From the IMG/VR virus record IMGVR_UViG_3300011013_000099, positions 1-23,593 of that record: a stretch of 23,593 nt of DNA; one strand, written 5' to 3'. Position 1 is the first letter of the stretch. Each line of letters opens with the position of its first letter. Shown piece by piece: positions 1-7,411 of the stretch. Position numbers and translations under genes: made by a program. This DNA is from a virus. The notes below the pieces were generated by a model that worked only from the letters and a program-made list of their open reading frames with translations, was not told the origin of the DNA and did not search any database.

Positions 1-2
1 CA

Positions 3-251
3 TCATATTATGCTGATGGGTTATGTTATTCAAAAGATGAAATTGATATAGTTAATAAACGTGATAAAAAATTACTTTTTAAAGTTATAGCTCATGAATT
101 AAGGCATGCATGGCAACATTTTCATAATTTTTGGAAAAATAATACAGTTTTAAGAGAAAATGATTCTGTAAAATATGAAAATATTATATATAATAAATTT
201 TTAAAAAATAAGGAAAAATTATATGGGAATAGCATATTGGATATCACCTAA
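3..251 (+). CDS. C-terminal end of a protein with an HExxH motif
   Basis: The window opens inside this gene. About 82 residues are readable in frame before TAA at 249-251. They contain AHELRHAWQ, a perfect HExxH signature of the kind used by zinc metallopeptidases, where two His bind zinc and Glu activates water. The third zinc ligand cannot be assigned, and the N-terminus lies outside the window. The tail after the motif is rich in Lys, Asn and Tyr. The gene overlaps the start of the next one by 29 bases, which suggests they are co-transcribed. A metallopeptidase-like role is inferred from one short motif only, so the function stays tentative; that it is coding is better supported by the continuous frame and codon use. 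Confidence 0.55.
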   Translation, partial: SYYADGLCYSKDEIDIVNKRDKKLLFKVIAHELRHAWQHFHNFWKNNTVLRENDSVKYENIIYNKFLKNKEKLYGNSILDIT

Positions 252-771
252 AGGTGAAATAATTGATGTACAACAAAAACATATAAACACTGTAATAAGA
301 TACCCTGAAAAATTTGGATTTACAAAACATTTTGTTAAATTTATGTATGATAAATATAAAGAAAAAATTGGTCAAGAAGGAAAAGCAAGAGAAAAGTTGA
401 TGCTTGCATTATTTAATGAAGGTTGGATAAGAATAAGAAGATATAAAACATTTTGGTCAATAAATGTTAATAAACTTATTGGAAAACAGAAAACTTATAT
501 ATATGAATGGGCAAAGAAAATTTTTAAAGGGTTACATGGTTTTAAAGAATTAGATCCTTATATGCCTGTTAAAATTGATCAGAAAGGTCAAAAAATTAAA
601 ACTATTGAATTAAAAAAGATGGCTGATTCTGATAAATTTGTTGCTGAACATAAACTTATTGAAACAGTAATTGAAAAAATGGAAAAATTAAAACCATATC
701 CAATAGTTAATGAATATATTAATAATGATGTATCTTTTAAGACTTTTAAAGATTATATTATAAATGGTTGA
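223..771 (+). CDS. Conserved-looking phage protein of unknown function (182 aa)
   Basis: This is a soluble, basic, mixed alpha/beta-looking protein. The N-terminus reads as a short beta hairpin (GIAYWISPKGEIIDV), followed by a helical stretch rich in aromatic and Lys residues near residues 35-60, then a GWIRIRRYKTFWSINV segment near 67-82. From memory, proteins starting with a similar WISPKGEII segment occur in other large phages as hypotheticals, but I cannot name a function. The start ATG lies inside the preceding gene, after AAGGAAAAA at 210-218, and the stop TGA overlaps the start of the next small gene. No signal peptide or membrane segment is visible. Coding status is well supported, function unknown. 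Confidence 0.75.
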   Translation: MGIAYWISPKGEIIDVQQKHINTVIRYPEKFGFTKHFVKFMYDKYKEKIGQEGKAREKLMLALFNEGWIRIRRYKTFWSINVNKLIGKQKTYIYEWAKKIFKGLHGFKELDPYMPVKIDQKGQKIKTIELKKMADSDKFVAEHKLIETVIEKMEKLKPYPIVNEYINNDVSFKTFKDYIING

Positions 772-901
772 TAAAATATTATTAATTTGTGTAAACTGTA
801 AATATTATGGTGGTTGTAATGAAAATACGCAAGATTATGATCTTTGTATCTTTAATAGGCTTGATAGTTCAAATCTATTCAATCACCTTCAAACAATTTA
901 A
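764..901 (+). CDS. Small Cys-rich peptide (45 aa)
   Basis: The ATG at 764 overlaps the TGA of the upstream gene (769-771), a typical translational coupling arrangement. The 45-residue product contains CVNCKYYGGC and a later Cys (residues about 9, 12, 18 and 28), a pattern that could bind a metal or form a small zinc knuckle. It has a hydrophobic N-terminal stretch (ILLICV) too short to be a clear membrane anchor. It ends 16 bases before the next gene and two genes before a radical SAM enzyme, so it is one possible peptide partner of that enzyme, though nothing here proves it. It is short, but the tight overlap and the clean stop make it a fair gene call. Confidence 0.5.
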   Translation: MVDKILLICVNCKYYGGCNENTQDYDLCIFNRLDSSNLFNHLQTI

Positions 902-917
902 ATAAGGAGAATTTATT

Positions 918-1301
918 ATGTGGTTAGATAATGTTTCAGATATGGATAATATACTTATTTCTTACATAAGAGATAATAAAAATCAAAAAATTGGTATGCT
1001 TATTTCTGGTATTAATAAATATAAAAATAATAATGTATGTATTGGTTGGTCTTTATGTAATAAACAAGATCAATTTGATAAATATATTGGTTTTGATATT
1101 GCACAAGGTAGAACATATTTAAATGATAGGATATATGAAAATCATGTTGATGAAAATTTTAATATTTTTGAATTTATACCAAAAACAGTAATAAAAAATT
1201 TACCAAAATTTCTTATTAAAATTTACAAATATTATAAAAAAGAAGAACTTTCAAATTTAACATCTTTTTTACTTAATAGTTTTTTTACTTTTGAGGATTA
1301 A
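918..1301 (+). CDS. Unknown small phage protein (127 aa)
   Basis: The gene starts at ATG 918 with AAGGAGAA at 903-910 as ribosome binding site. The product has a beta-rich first half with the segment VCIGWSLCNKQDQFDKYIGF near residues 40-59, followed by IAQGRTY; this central block resembles, from memory, a small hypothetical family repeated in many large phages (GWSLC...D.FD...G..IA.GR). The C-terminal 60 residues are helical, Lys- and Phe-rich. No catalytic motif, signal peptide or membrane segment is evident. It lies three bases before the radical SAM gene, so the two are probably translated from the same message. Function unknown. Confidence 0.7.
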   Translation: MWLDNVSDMDNILISYIRDNKNQKIGMLISGINKYKNNNVCIGWSLCNKQDQFDKYIGFDIAQGRTYLNDRIYENHVDENFNIFEFIPKTVIKNLPKFLIKIYKYYKKEELSNLTSFLLNSFFTFED

Positions 1302-1304
1302 ACA

Positions 1305-2309
1305 TTGAAAACATTTAAATCTAAAAATTATAATTTTATATTTAATAAAAAAACAGGATTCTTTGCAAGATGGGGTAAAACAATAAAAGATGATCCTGAA
1401 TTGTCTCCTTATGGTAATGAAATACTTGATATTGAAGTTACTGATATTTGTAAAGGACCTGGAGGTGTACCATGTCCATTTTGTTATAAATCAAATTCTT
1501 TAAAACATACAAACAATATGTCTTTGGAAAAATTCAAAAATATTATTGATAAAATGCCAAAAACTATTACACAAATTGCTATAGGTGCTGATGCTCAATG
1601 TACATCAAATCCTGAAATATGGGATATGATGGAATATACAAAATATAAAGATATTATACCAAATATAACAGTTGCTGATATATCAGATGATACTGCTAAT
1701 AAATTAGCAAAATTTTGTGGTGCTGTTGCTGTATCAAGATATGAAAATAAAAATTATTGTTATAATTCTGTTAAGAAATTGATAGACAGAGGAATGAAAC
1801 AGATCAATATACATATAATGGTATCAAAGCAAACAGAATCAATGATATATGAGACTTTAAATGATTTTAAAAATGATAAAAGACTTAAAGGTCTTAATGC
1901 TATTGTTCTATTATCACTTAAAAAGAAAGGTAGAGGAAAAGGTTTTGATATTTTATCACAAGATAAATTTAAAAAAATTGTACAAACAGCTATGAATAAA
2001 AATATTCCTATTGGTTTTGATAGTTGTTCTTGTCATAAATTTCTTAAAAGTATTGAAGGGTCAAAAAATTATTCAAAACTTAAAATGTTATCTGAACCAT
2101 GTGAATCAAGTTTATTTTCTGCATATATAAATGTTCATGGTGATTTTTATCCATGTTCTTTTACAGAAGGTGTTGTTGGATGGGAAACTGGAATATCTGT
2201 TGATACATGTAATGATTTTCTTAAAGATGTATGGTATAATAAAAGAACTGTAAAATTTAGAGAAAATTTAATTAATAATAAAAGAAAATGTCCAATATTT
2301 GAAGTATAA
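1305..2309 (+). CDS. Radical SAM protein with a Cys-rich C-terminal part
   Basis: This probably binds a [4Fe-4S] cluster and S-adenosylmethionine to start radical chemistry; the substrate is unknown. Near the N-terminus Cys49, Cys57 and Cys60 form CX7CX2C (ending CPFCYK), a spaced variant of the usual CX3CX2C signature. The middle part has the alternating strand/helix pattern of a partial TIM barrel. The last third has further Cys (SCSCHK, CESS, PCSF and a final KRKCPIF), reminiscent of SPASM or twitch domains that hold auxiliary clusters. Length (334 aa) fits such enzymes. The start is TTG at 1305, since GAGG at 1293-1296 is well spaced and no better ATG follows soon. It follows an unknown gene by three bases. 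Family assignment is fairly firm; role in the phage is unknown. Confidence 0.8.
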   Translation: MKTFKSKNYNFIFNKKTGFFARWGKTIKDDPELSPYGNEILDIEVTDICKGPGGVPCPFCYKSNSLKHTNNMSLEKFKNIIDKMPKTITQIAIGADAQCTSNPEIWDMMEYTKYKDIIPNITVADISDDTANKLAKFCGAVAVSRYENKNYCYNSVKKLIDRGMKQINIHIMVSKQTESMIYETLNDFKNDKRLKGLNAIVLLSLKKKGRGKGFDILSQDKFKKIVQTAMNKNIPIGFDSCSCHKFLKSIEGSKNYSKLKMLSEPCESSLFSAYINVHGDFYPCSFTEGVVGWETGISVDTCNDFLKDVWYNKRTVKFRENLINNKRKCPIFEV

Positions 2310-2347
2310 AAATGTTATTTATGATTAGAAAATTTTAGGAGAAAATA

Positions 2348-2953
2348 ATGAAACTTATTGAACAAAGTTATGAAATAATTAGTTTACCTGAGAATCTTTT
2401 AGAAACACTTGAACAAGCAGGTAGAACATGTTATAAAAGTGAAAATAAAATAACAAAAGAATCATCACCTAAATTTGTAAAAATGCTTATAGATAGTGGT
2501 CATCATGCAATGATTGAGTTTGGTGATATAATTGTTAAATTTATTACAAATCGTGGTGTTACTCATGAAATTGTTAGACATAGATTAAGTTCTTTTGCTC
2601 AAGAATCTACTCGTTATGTGCGATATGATAAAAGTATGGAATTCATTAAACCTGTATGGTTTGATGAATGTACTCCATATGATATAGATGTATTTAAAAA
2701 TTTTTTAGTTGATGCTGAGTTAACATATAAAAATCTTTTAGATTTAGGTTGGAGACCAGAACAGGCAAGAGAAGTTTTACCTAATGCTTTAAAAACAGAG
2801 ATTGTATGGAAAGCTAATATTAGAGAATGGAGACATATCTTTAATTTAAGATGTTCTAAAGCATCCCATCCACAAATAAGATCATTACTGCTACCATTAT
2901 TAAAAGAATTAAAAGAAAAATTACCAGTAGTTTTTGATGATATTAAATTTTAA
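2348..2953 (+). CDS. thyX: Flavin-dependent thymidylate synthase ThyX
   Basis: ThyX makes dTMP from dUMP using methylene-tetrahydrofolate and FAD/NADPH, unrelated to ThyA. The defining RHRX7S signature is present: Arg77-His78-Arg79 with Ser87 (RHRLSSFAQES). The product is 201 residues, slightly shorter than typical cellular ThyX (about 220-250) and in the range of phage versions. Further conserved elements are the HHAMIEFGD segment near residue 52 and the C-terminal RSLLLPLLKELK. The start at ATG 2348 follows TTAGGAGAAA at 2335-2344. In a phage this gene supplies dTTP for rapid replication and works with the dUTPase at the end of this window. The assignment is firm. Confidence 0.95.
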   Translation: MKLIEQSYEIISLPENLLETLEQAGRTCYKSENKITKESSPKFVKMLIDSGHHAMIEFGDIIVKFITNRGVTHEIVRHRLSSFAQESTRYVRYDKSMEFIKPVWFDECTPYDIDVFKNFLVDAELTYKNLLDLGWRPEQAREVLPNALKTEIVWKANIREWRHIFNLRCSKASHPQIRSLLLPLLKELKEKLPVVFDDIKF

Positions 2954-2965
2954 AAGGAGAATGTT

Positions 2966-3388
2966 ATGAAAATAAGATGTGGTTTTGTAAGTAATAGTTC
3001 ATCAAGTTCTTTTTATATATATGGTTCTTCAATAAGTATATATGATAATGATAATAACAATAATAATAAACTAATTGAAATATTAAAAGAAAATTTAAGT
3101 AAAGAAGAATATGAAAATTTTAAACTTTATTGTTTAGATAATGATGGTAATATTGATTCAATATATGAAGTAGGAGAATTTATTAAAAATATTTTACCTA
3201 AAGAATTTTCTATTAAACATATAAATTATGATGAAGATAATATTTATGTTGGTATTGATCCATCAAGACAAAAAGATAATATAACACATGGTGAATGGAA
3301 ACAAAATATTAAAAATAAATTAACTGATATTTTTGGTAAAGAAAATTTAGATATGGGATGGTATGAGGATTGTTCTTATGATGGATAA
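2966..3388 (+). CDS. Unknown protein with N-terminal FVSNSSSSSF tag, copy 1 (140 aa)
   Basis: The first 16 residues read MKIRCGFVSNSSSSSF, the same tag that starts two further genes at 4041 and 4763. After the tag the proteins diverge completely. Here the body is acidic and Asn-rich (a run of Asn and Asp near residues 27-36), with helical segments and a C-terminal MGWYEDCSYDG. There is no transmembrane segment or standard secretion signal, since the tag is polar. The start at ATG 2966 has AAAGGAGA at 2953-2960. The gene sits directly after thyX in a packed operon leading to the DNA polymerase. I do not recognise a function; the tag is the informative part. Confidence 0.75.
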   Translation: MKIRCGFVSNSSSSSFYIYGSSISIYDNDNNNNNKLIEILKENLSKEEYENFKLYCLDNDGNIDSIYEVGEFIKNILPKEFSIKHINYDEDNIYVGIDPSRQKDNITHGEWKQNIKNKLTDIFGKENLDMGWYEDCSYDG

Positions 3389-3431
3389 AAAATGTAAAAT
3401 CTGTAATAATTGGAAGGAAATAGAAAAATGA
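3378..3431 (+). CDS. Possible micro-ORF (17 aa) with CxxC
   Basis: A 17-residue frame (ATG ATG at 3378-3383, stop TGA at 3429-3431) bridges the stop of the preceding gene and the start of the next. It encodes a peptide with CKIC. Its stop overlaps the next ATG in an ATGA junction. It may only couple translation between neighbours, or be a chance frame. No ribosome binding site of its own stands out. Confidence 0.15.
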   Translation: MMDKKCKICNNWKEIEK

Positions 3432-4036
3432 TTGATGATACTGTAAAAAAGGCATTATGTGATTCAATGCTTGCTTCATTAAAAAAACAAATGAAACAAT
3501 TTACTGATGTTACAAATAAAATGCAAAATACAGTAAATGATTTAGGTTCAAAATTATCTGAAATAACACCAGATGATAATATTAATGATTCTATTAATAC
3601 AATAACTAATAATGTTCCTGATTTTAGTGCTAATATTGATGACTTTAATGATTTAATAAATGGTTGTACTGCATTTAGTATGATGGGTATTAAAAATCCT
3701 GCTGATGCTTTAAATGATTTTTTAAATAATAAAAAACCATCTTTTGGTAATCCATTAACTGATATGGCATTTAATTTATTTGATTTAAGTAAAAAAATTA
3801 ATGAATTAAATCCATCTAATCTTATTGCTGATATTGATAAATTTATTAATTGTTTAGATGGTGTTTGTGGTTATGATGTAACTGAACAAATAGATGAAAT
3901 AAATAATACAATGGATAAATCATCATTAGATATTAATGGTAATTTTGATATGAATAATATGATGTTAAAGGCAAATAATAATGATGTTATTGATCAATTA
4001 AAATTAATACAAAACAAAATAAGTGAAATAGGTTAA
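3428..4036 (+). CDS. Unknown acidic, helical Asn-rich protein (202 aa)
   Basis: The best start is ATG 3428, with AAGGAAA at 3414-3420 in front of it; an upstream in-frame TTG at 3410 would place the ribosome binding site inside the gene, so I reject it. The product is acidic, rich in Asn, Asp, Ile and Leu, with repeated amphipathic helices and heptad-like spacing (for example LKKQMKQFTDVTNKMQNTV near residues 17-35), consistent with coiled-coil assembly. It contains three Cys but no clear metal motif. It lies between two genes with the FVSNSSSSSF tag but does not carry the tag itself. Function unknown; a structural or scaffolding role is only a guess. Confidence 0.7.
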   Translation: MIDDTVKKALCDSMLASLKKQMKQFTDVTNKMQNTVNDLGSKLSEITPDDNINDSINTITNNVPDFSANIDDFNDLINGCTAFSMMGIKNPADALNDFLNNKKPSFGNPLTDMAFNLFDLSKKINELNPSNLIADIDKFINCLDGVCGYDVTEQIDEINNTMDKSSLDINGNFDMNNMMLKANNNDVIDQLKLIQNKISEIG

Positions 4037-4040
4037 TAAT

Positions 4041-4373
4041 ATGAAAATACGTAATGGTTTTGTAAGTAATAGTTCATCAAGTTCTTTTATTGTTAAAAAT
4101 AAAACTAATGAAACAAAGACTATAAAAGATTTTGCAATGGAAACTTCTTTTTTTATAAAACAATTTAATGAAATATATGATTATGAATATACTGTAGATG
4201 AATTTATGTCTGGTATTGATCAATATAGATATATATGGAGACCTGGAGAAGAATTAGAAGTTATTTTTGGTGATGAAGATGGTGTTGTAATGGGTCAAAT
4301 TTATGATTATATGTTAAGAAAATCAGATTATTCAAAATCATTTATGTGGTATTTAAAAGAAATATTAAGATAA
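4041..4373 (+). CDS. Unknown protein with N-terminal FVSNSSSSSF tag, copy 2 (110 aa)
   Basis: This begins MKIRNGFVSNSSSSSFIV and then diverges from the other tagged proteins. The body has helical and aromatic segments (YRYIWRPGEELEVIFGDEDG near residues 62-81) and a C-terminal helix. The DNA of the tag is almost identical to copy 1 at 2966 except for a few codons, while copy 3 differs at several synonymous sites. There is only a weak ribosome binding site (ATAGGTT around 4028-4034), so translation may depend on coupling to the gene that ends four bases upstream. No recognised domain. Confidence 0.7.
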   Translation: MKIRNGFVSNSSSSSFIVKNKTNETKTIKDFAMETSFFIKQFNEIYDYEYTVDEFMSGIDQYRYIWRPGEELEVIFGDEDGVVMGQIYDYMLRKSDYSKSFMWYLKEILR

Positions 4374-4387
4374 TAGGAACAAAAATA

Positions 4388-4759
4388 ATGACAATAGGAA
4401 CAAAAGTAATGAAAATGAATGAATATAAAGGTTCTTCAATTTCTTATAAAGTAGCATGTTCTTGTGGTAGTGATGATTGTAATTGTGGTATTGATTTTGA
4501 AATTGATAAAGATTTTGGTGTTATAGTTAATTTTTATAAAATTATAAAATGGGCTGATTATTTTAAATATAATTGGTTTTTTATGAGATGGTGGGCAAGA
4601 ATTAAAGTTGCTTTAAAAGTATTATTTACAGGTGAAATAAAACTTGAAGGTGATTTTTTTGTTCAAGGACAAGATCATATAGAATCTATTATAGAAATAT
4701 TTAAAGAAGGACAACAAAAAATGTTACAATGGGAAGAAGAATTTCAAAAGGTAAAGTAA
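4388..4759 (+). CDS. Small phage protein with CxCG...CxC motif
   Basis: The core is the Cys cluster ACSCGSDDCNCG, likely a metal site, followed by a beta-rich stretch, an aromatic helix (KYNWFFMRWWARIKVALKVL) and a C-terminal helix. From memory, small phage proteins combining a CxCG motif with a WxRIKxALKxLF helix are common in large phages and unannotated, so this is probably one of them. The start is ambiguous: a short direct repeat (AATAGGAACAAAA) at 4373 and 4394 places an AGGAAC site before ATG 4388 and again before ATG 4409, with a further ATG at 4415. I list 4388; starting at 4409 would lose seven residues without touching the motif. No signal peptide. Confidence 0.7.
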   Translation: MTIGTKVMKMNEYKGSSISYKVACSCGSDDCNCGIDFEIDKDFGVIVNFYKIIKWADYFKYNWFFMRWWARIKVALKVLFTGEIKLEGDFFVQGQDHIESIIEIFKEGQQKMLQWEEEFQKVK

Positions 4760-4762
4760 AAA

Positions 4763-5173
4763 ATGAAAATTAGAAATGGATTTGTTTCAAATAGTTCAAG
4801 TAGTTCTTTTATTATTGCTATTGGTAAAATAACAGATAAACAAAAATTTCTTGATGAAGCTAAAAAATTTAATTTAGATGAATGGTCATATGAATTGAAT
4901 GAATATGATGGAAATATTGATCAAAAAGTTGAATCTTTTACATGTAATGAATTATCACTTGGTAAATATAAAGGATTAAAAGCTGGTGATATTGTTGTTA
5001 AAATTACTTATTTTGGTAATGAAGGTGATAGTTTTTTCATGAATGAATATGATAATGATATTAATTATAATATAGATTGGGATGATTTTAATAATTCAAT
5101 AACAAAATTTTTGGATAATTGTAAAAGTATAGAAAATCTTGAAATTTCATATGGAGCAGCAAGAAATGGATAA
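4763..5173 (+). CDS. Unknown protein with N-terminal FVSNSSSSSF tag, copy 3 (136 aa)
   Basis: This begins MKIRNGFVSNSSSSSFII. The tag codons differ from copies 1 and 2 at many third positions (for example GTT TCA versus GTA AGT) while the amino acids are kept, which argues for selection on the peptide rather than a recent DNA copy. After the tag comes an acidic alpha/beta body with KAGDIVVKITYFGNEGDSFF near residues 73-92. AAGG at 4748-4751 may serve as ribosome binding site. The last bases overlap the start of the next gene. Function unknown. Confidence 0.75.
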   Translation: MKIRNGFVSNSSSSSFIIAIGKITDKQKFLDEAKKFNLDEWSYELNEYDGNIDQKVESFTCNELSLGKYKGLKAGDIVVKITYFGNEGDSFFMNEYDNDINYNIDWDDFNNSITKFLDNCKSIENLEISYGAARNG

Positions 5174-5408
5174 AAATCAATTTGAAGAATTAATCATGAC
5201 AATAATTAACGGTTTTAATGATATTAAAGATGCTATTAATAAATTAGAAAAAAGTTTACAAAAATCACAAAAAAATGTTAATATAAAACAAAATGATGAT
5301 TATTATGGTATACCTTTAAATAGTGTTCATCATCCAAATAATCCTGAAATGATAGCAAGTCCTATTCATAAATGGGATGAAAAAATTAAAATGTGGAGAA
5401 AAAATTAA
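5166..5408 (+). CDS. Unknown small protein (80 aa)
   Basis: The start at ATG 5166 overlaps the stop of the preceding gene and has GGAG at 5153-5156 at good spacing; an alternative in-frame ATG at 5151 would add five residues. The N-terminal half is a probable amphipathic, coiled-coil-like helix (residues 3-40). The C-terminal part is extended, with PLNSVHHPNNPEMIASPIHK, and could be a binding peptide. It lies ten bases before the DNA polymerase gene and is probably co-expressed with it. No family recognised. Confidence 0.6.
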   Translation: MDKNQFEELIMTIINGFNDIKDAINKLEKSLQKSQKNVNIKQNDDYYGIPLNSVHHPNNPEMIASPIHKWDEKIKMWRKN

Positions 5409-5417
5409 AGGTTAAAT

Positions 5418-7253
5418 ATGTTTAGAAATGTATATTATGATTCACCAAAAAATCAAATTCATTTATGGGAAGAAATTAATGGTAATAGAAAATATAGTAC
5501 TATACCTTGGGTTCCATATTTTTATCAAAAATCAAAAAAGAAAACAGGTATAAAATCATTAGATGGTTTTGATGTAAAAAAGAGATCATTTGATACATAT
5601 AAACAATATTCTGTTTCTCAAAAAGAAGCTATAAATGTATATGAAAATAAAGTTATACCTGTCATTCAATTTTTAGCAGAAAAATATTCTTGTATATCTG
5701 ATGATGAATTAACTGTACCAGAACTTAAAATTTATTCAATTGATATAGAAGTTCATTCAGAAAAGGGGTTTCCTCATGCTAATGAAGCTAAATTTCCTAT
5801 TACTGTTATTAATATAAAAGAATTTGGTGGTAAATCATATTCATGGGGTTTACAAAAGTATAATAAAAAATTTGATATTAAAGATATTCATGATAAACAA
5901 ATAGATGTTGAATATCAATATTGTGTAACAGAACCAGATTTACTTAAAATTTTTATACATTGGATGAATAGACATCCAGCAGATGTTTTAACAGGCTGGA
6001 ATATCATAGCTGAAAATAAAAAAAATAGATATGGTGGGTTTGATTTACCATATTTAATTAATAGATGTAAAAAAATATTTGGTAAAGATACAAAAATATA
6101 TAAAAAATTATCACCTATTAATAAAGTTAAAATATGGAATCAAAAAAGTACTAATACAATGATGGTTGATATTGCTGGTACAAGTATTATTGATTATCTT
6201 GCATTATATAAATGGTATACATCAAAAAATCAAGAAAATTTTAGACTTGAAACTATACTTCAAGATGAATTAGATATTGGTAAACTTAATTATAATGAAG
6301 TTGGATATGATGATTTGAGAGATTTATATCATAATAATTGGGAATTATATGTTGATTATAATATTTTTGATAATCAAAGAATTGAAGAACTTGAAGAAAA
6401 ATTAGGTTATATAAAACTTGCACAATCATTATCATTATTATGTAAAACACCAATGAAAAATTATAATTCATCTGTTCAACAAATAGAAGGTTTATTATTA
6501 ACATATTATAGAAGAAATAATTTATGTGCTCCTTATTTTGCTGGTGGTAGTCAAGAATATTTTCCTGCTGCATATGTTAAAGAACCTCAAAAAGGTATTC
6601 ATGAATGGGTGAGTGATTTGGATATAGCTTCTTCATATCCAACTAGTATAATTATTTTTAATATGAGTCCAGAAACTTATATGGGTAGAATACAATTATC
6701 TGAAAATGAAATTATAAGATGTTGTAAACAAAAACAATTTGATATTGATTTTACTTTTATTAAAACAAATGGTATTAAAAATATTAAAGGTGATCAATTA
6801 AGAAATTTTAATTTATTATTAAAGAAAAAATTAATAACTATAGCTCCATGTGGTACTGTTTTTGATAATACTAAAAAAGGTGTTTATGCTTTAGTTGAAA
6901 AAGCTGTGTTTTTTAAAAGAAAAAAAATAAAAAGAAAAATGCTTATATTAAAAAATCAATCCAATGATTGTAAAAAAAGTGATCCTGAAAAATCAAAAAT
7001 GTTAACTGAACAAGCAGAAAGATTTTTTACTACTCAATGGGCATTAAAAATTATATTAAATCAAGCTTTTGGAGTGCTCGCAGTACCATATTCACGTTAT
7101 TTTAATACAGATATTGCGGAAGCTATAACATCTGCAAGTAAATATACTATTTTACATGGGCAAACTATTGTAAATAGAATATTAAATAATCCAAGTATTG
7201 ACAAAACTTTTAATGATGAATTAAAAAAAATAGTAAAACAAATAAATGCTTGA
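5418..7253 (+). CDS. Family B DNA polymerase, N-terminal part (exonuclease, fingers, motifs A and B)
   Basis: This is the first 611 residues of a T4 gp43-like replicative polymerase. The 3'-5' exonuclease motifs are visible: Exo I with Asp109 and Glu111 (YSIDIEV), Exo II with Asn195 and Asp209 (GGFDLPYL), and Exo III with Tyr314 and Asp318 (DYNIFDN). Polymerase motif A is DLDIASSYP (Asp402) and motif B is KIILNQAFG (Lys544 to Gly552). The frame stops at TGA 7251-7253, before motif C (DTDS), so this chain alone lacks one catalytic aspartate pair and the thumb. The missing part lies in the next gene. T4 gp43 is about 900 residues; 611 plus the downstream segment gives a similar total. Aeromonas T4-like phages are known to have polymerase genes split into 43A and 43B, which is a precedent. 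Assignment firm; the break is unusual. Confidence 0.93.
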   Translation: MFRNVYYDSPKNQIHLWEEINGNRKYSTIPWVPYFYQKSKKKTGIKSLDGFDVKKRSFDTYKQYSVSQKEAINVYENKVIPVIQFLAEKYSCISDDELTVPELKIYSIDIEVHSEKGFPHANEAKFPITVINIKEFGGKSYSWGLQKYNKKFDIKDIHDKQIDVEYQYCVTEPDLLKIFIHWMNRHPADVLTGWNIIAENKKNRYGGFDLPYLINRCKKIFGKDTKIYKKLSPINKVKIWNQKSTNTMMVDIAGTSIIDYLALYKWYTSKNQENFRLETILQDELDIGKLNYNEVGYDDLRDLYHNNWELYVDYNIFDNQRIEELEEKLGYIKLAQSLSLLCKTPMKNYNSSVQQIEGLLLTYYRRNNLCAPYFAGGSQEYFPAAYVKEPQKGIHEWVSDLDIASSYPTSIIIFNMSPETYMGRIQLSENEIIRCCKQKQFDIDFTFIKTNGIKNIKGDQLRNFNLLLKKKLITIAPCGTVFDNTKKGVYALVEKAVFFKRKKIKRKMLILKNQSNDCKKSDPEKSKMLTEQAERFFTTQWALKIILNQAFGVLAVPYSRYFNTDIAEAITSASKYTILHGQTIVNRILNNPSIDKTFNDELKKIVKQINA

Positions 7254-7276
7254 CAACTTAAACATAATAATATAAT
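7250..7276 (+). promoter_or_regulatory. Possible sigma70-type promoter between polymerase parts
   Basis: TTGACA at 7250-7255 and TATAAT at 7271-7276 are both perfect consensus boxes, but the spacer is only 15 bases, shorter than the 16-17 of the other promoter candidates here. The -35 box overlaps the stop codon of the N-terminal polymerase gene. It could drive separate transcription of the C-terminal part. Confidence 0.4.
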
Positions 7277-7411
7277 AAAAATTTTTAATAAAAAGATGAT
7301 ATCTTTACTTTGGATTTAGAAAAATGGTATATTATTATGTAAAAAAATGTTATTGAAGAGCATATAGAAATTATTGTAATTCTTATAAATTATCTTTATT
7401 GAGAGGTAAAA
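7254..7411 (+). other. Non-coding insertion between the two polymerase parts
   Basis: This stretch of about 158 bases separates two pieces of polymerase coding sequence that would be continuous in related enzymes. It holds the promoter-like boxes at 7250-7276, a small hairpin with arms AAAGAT (7292) and ATCTTT (7301), and a good ribosome binding site GAGAGG at 7401-7406. I see no open frame of useful length, no group I intron P/Q/R/S elements and no GUGYG start typical of group II introns. It may be the remnant of an inserted mobile gene. Confidence 0.5.

Noticed and set aside
3410-3427. TTG 3410 as start of the 202-residue gene
   Set aside because: The ribosome binding site AAGGAAA lies after it and directly serves ATG 3428.
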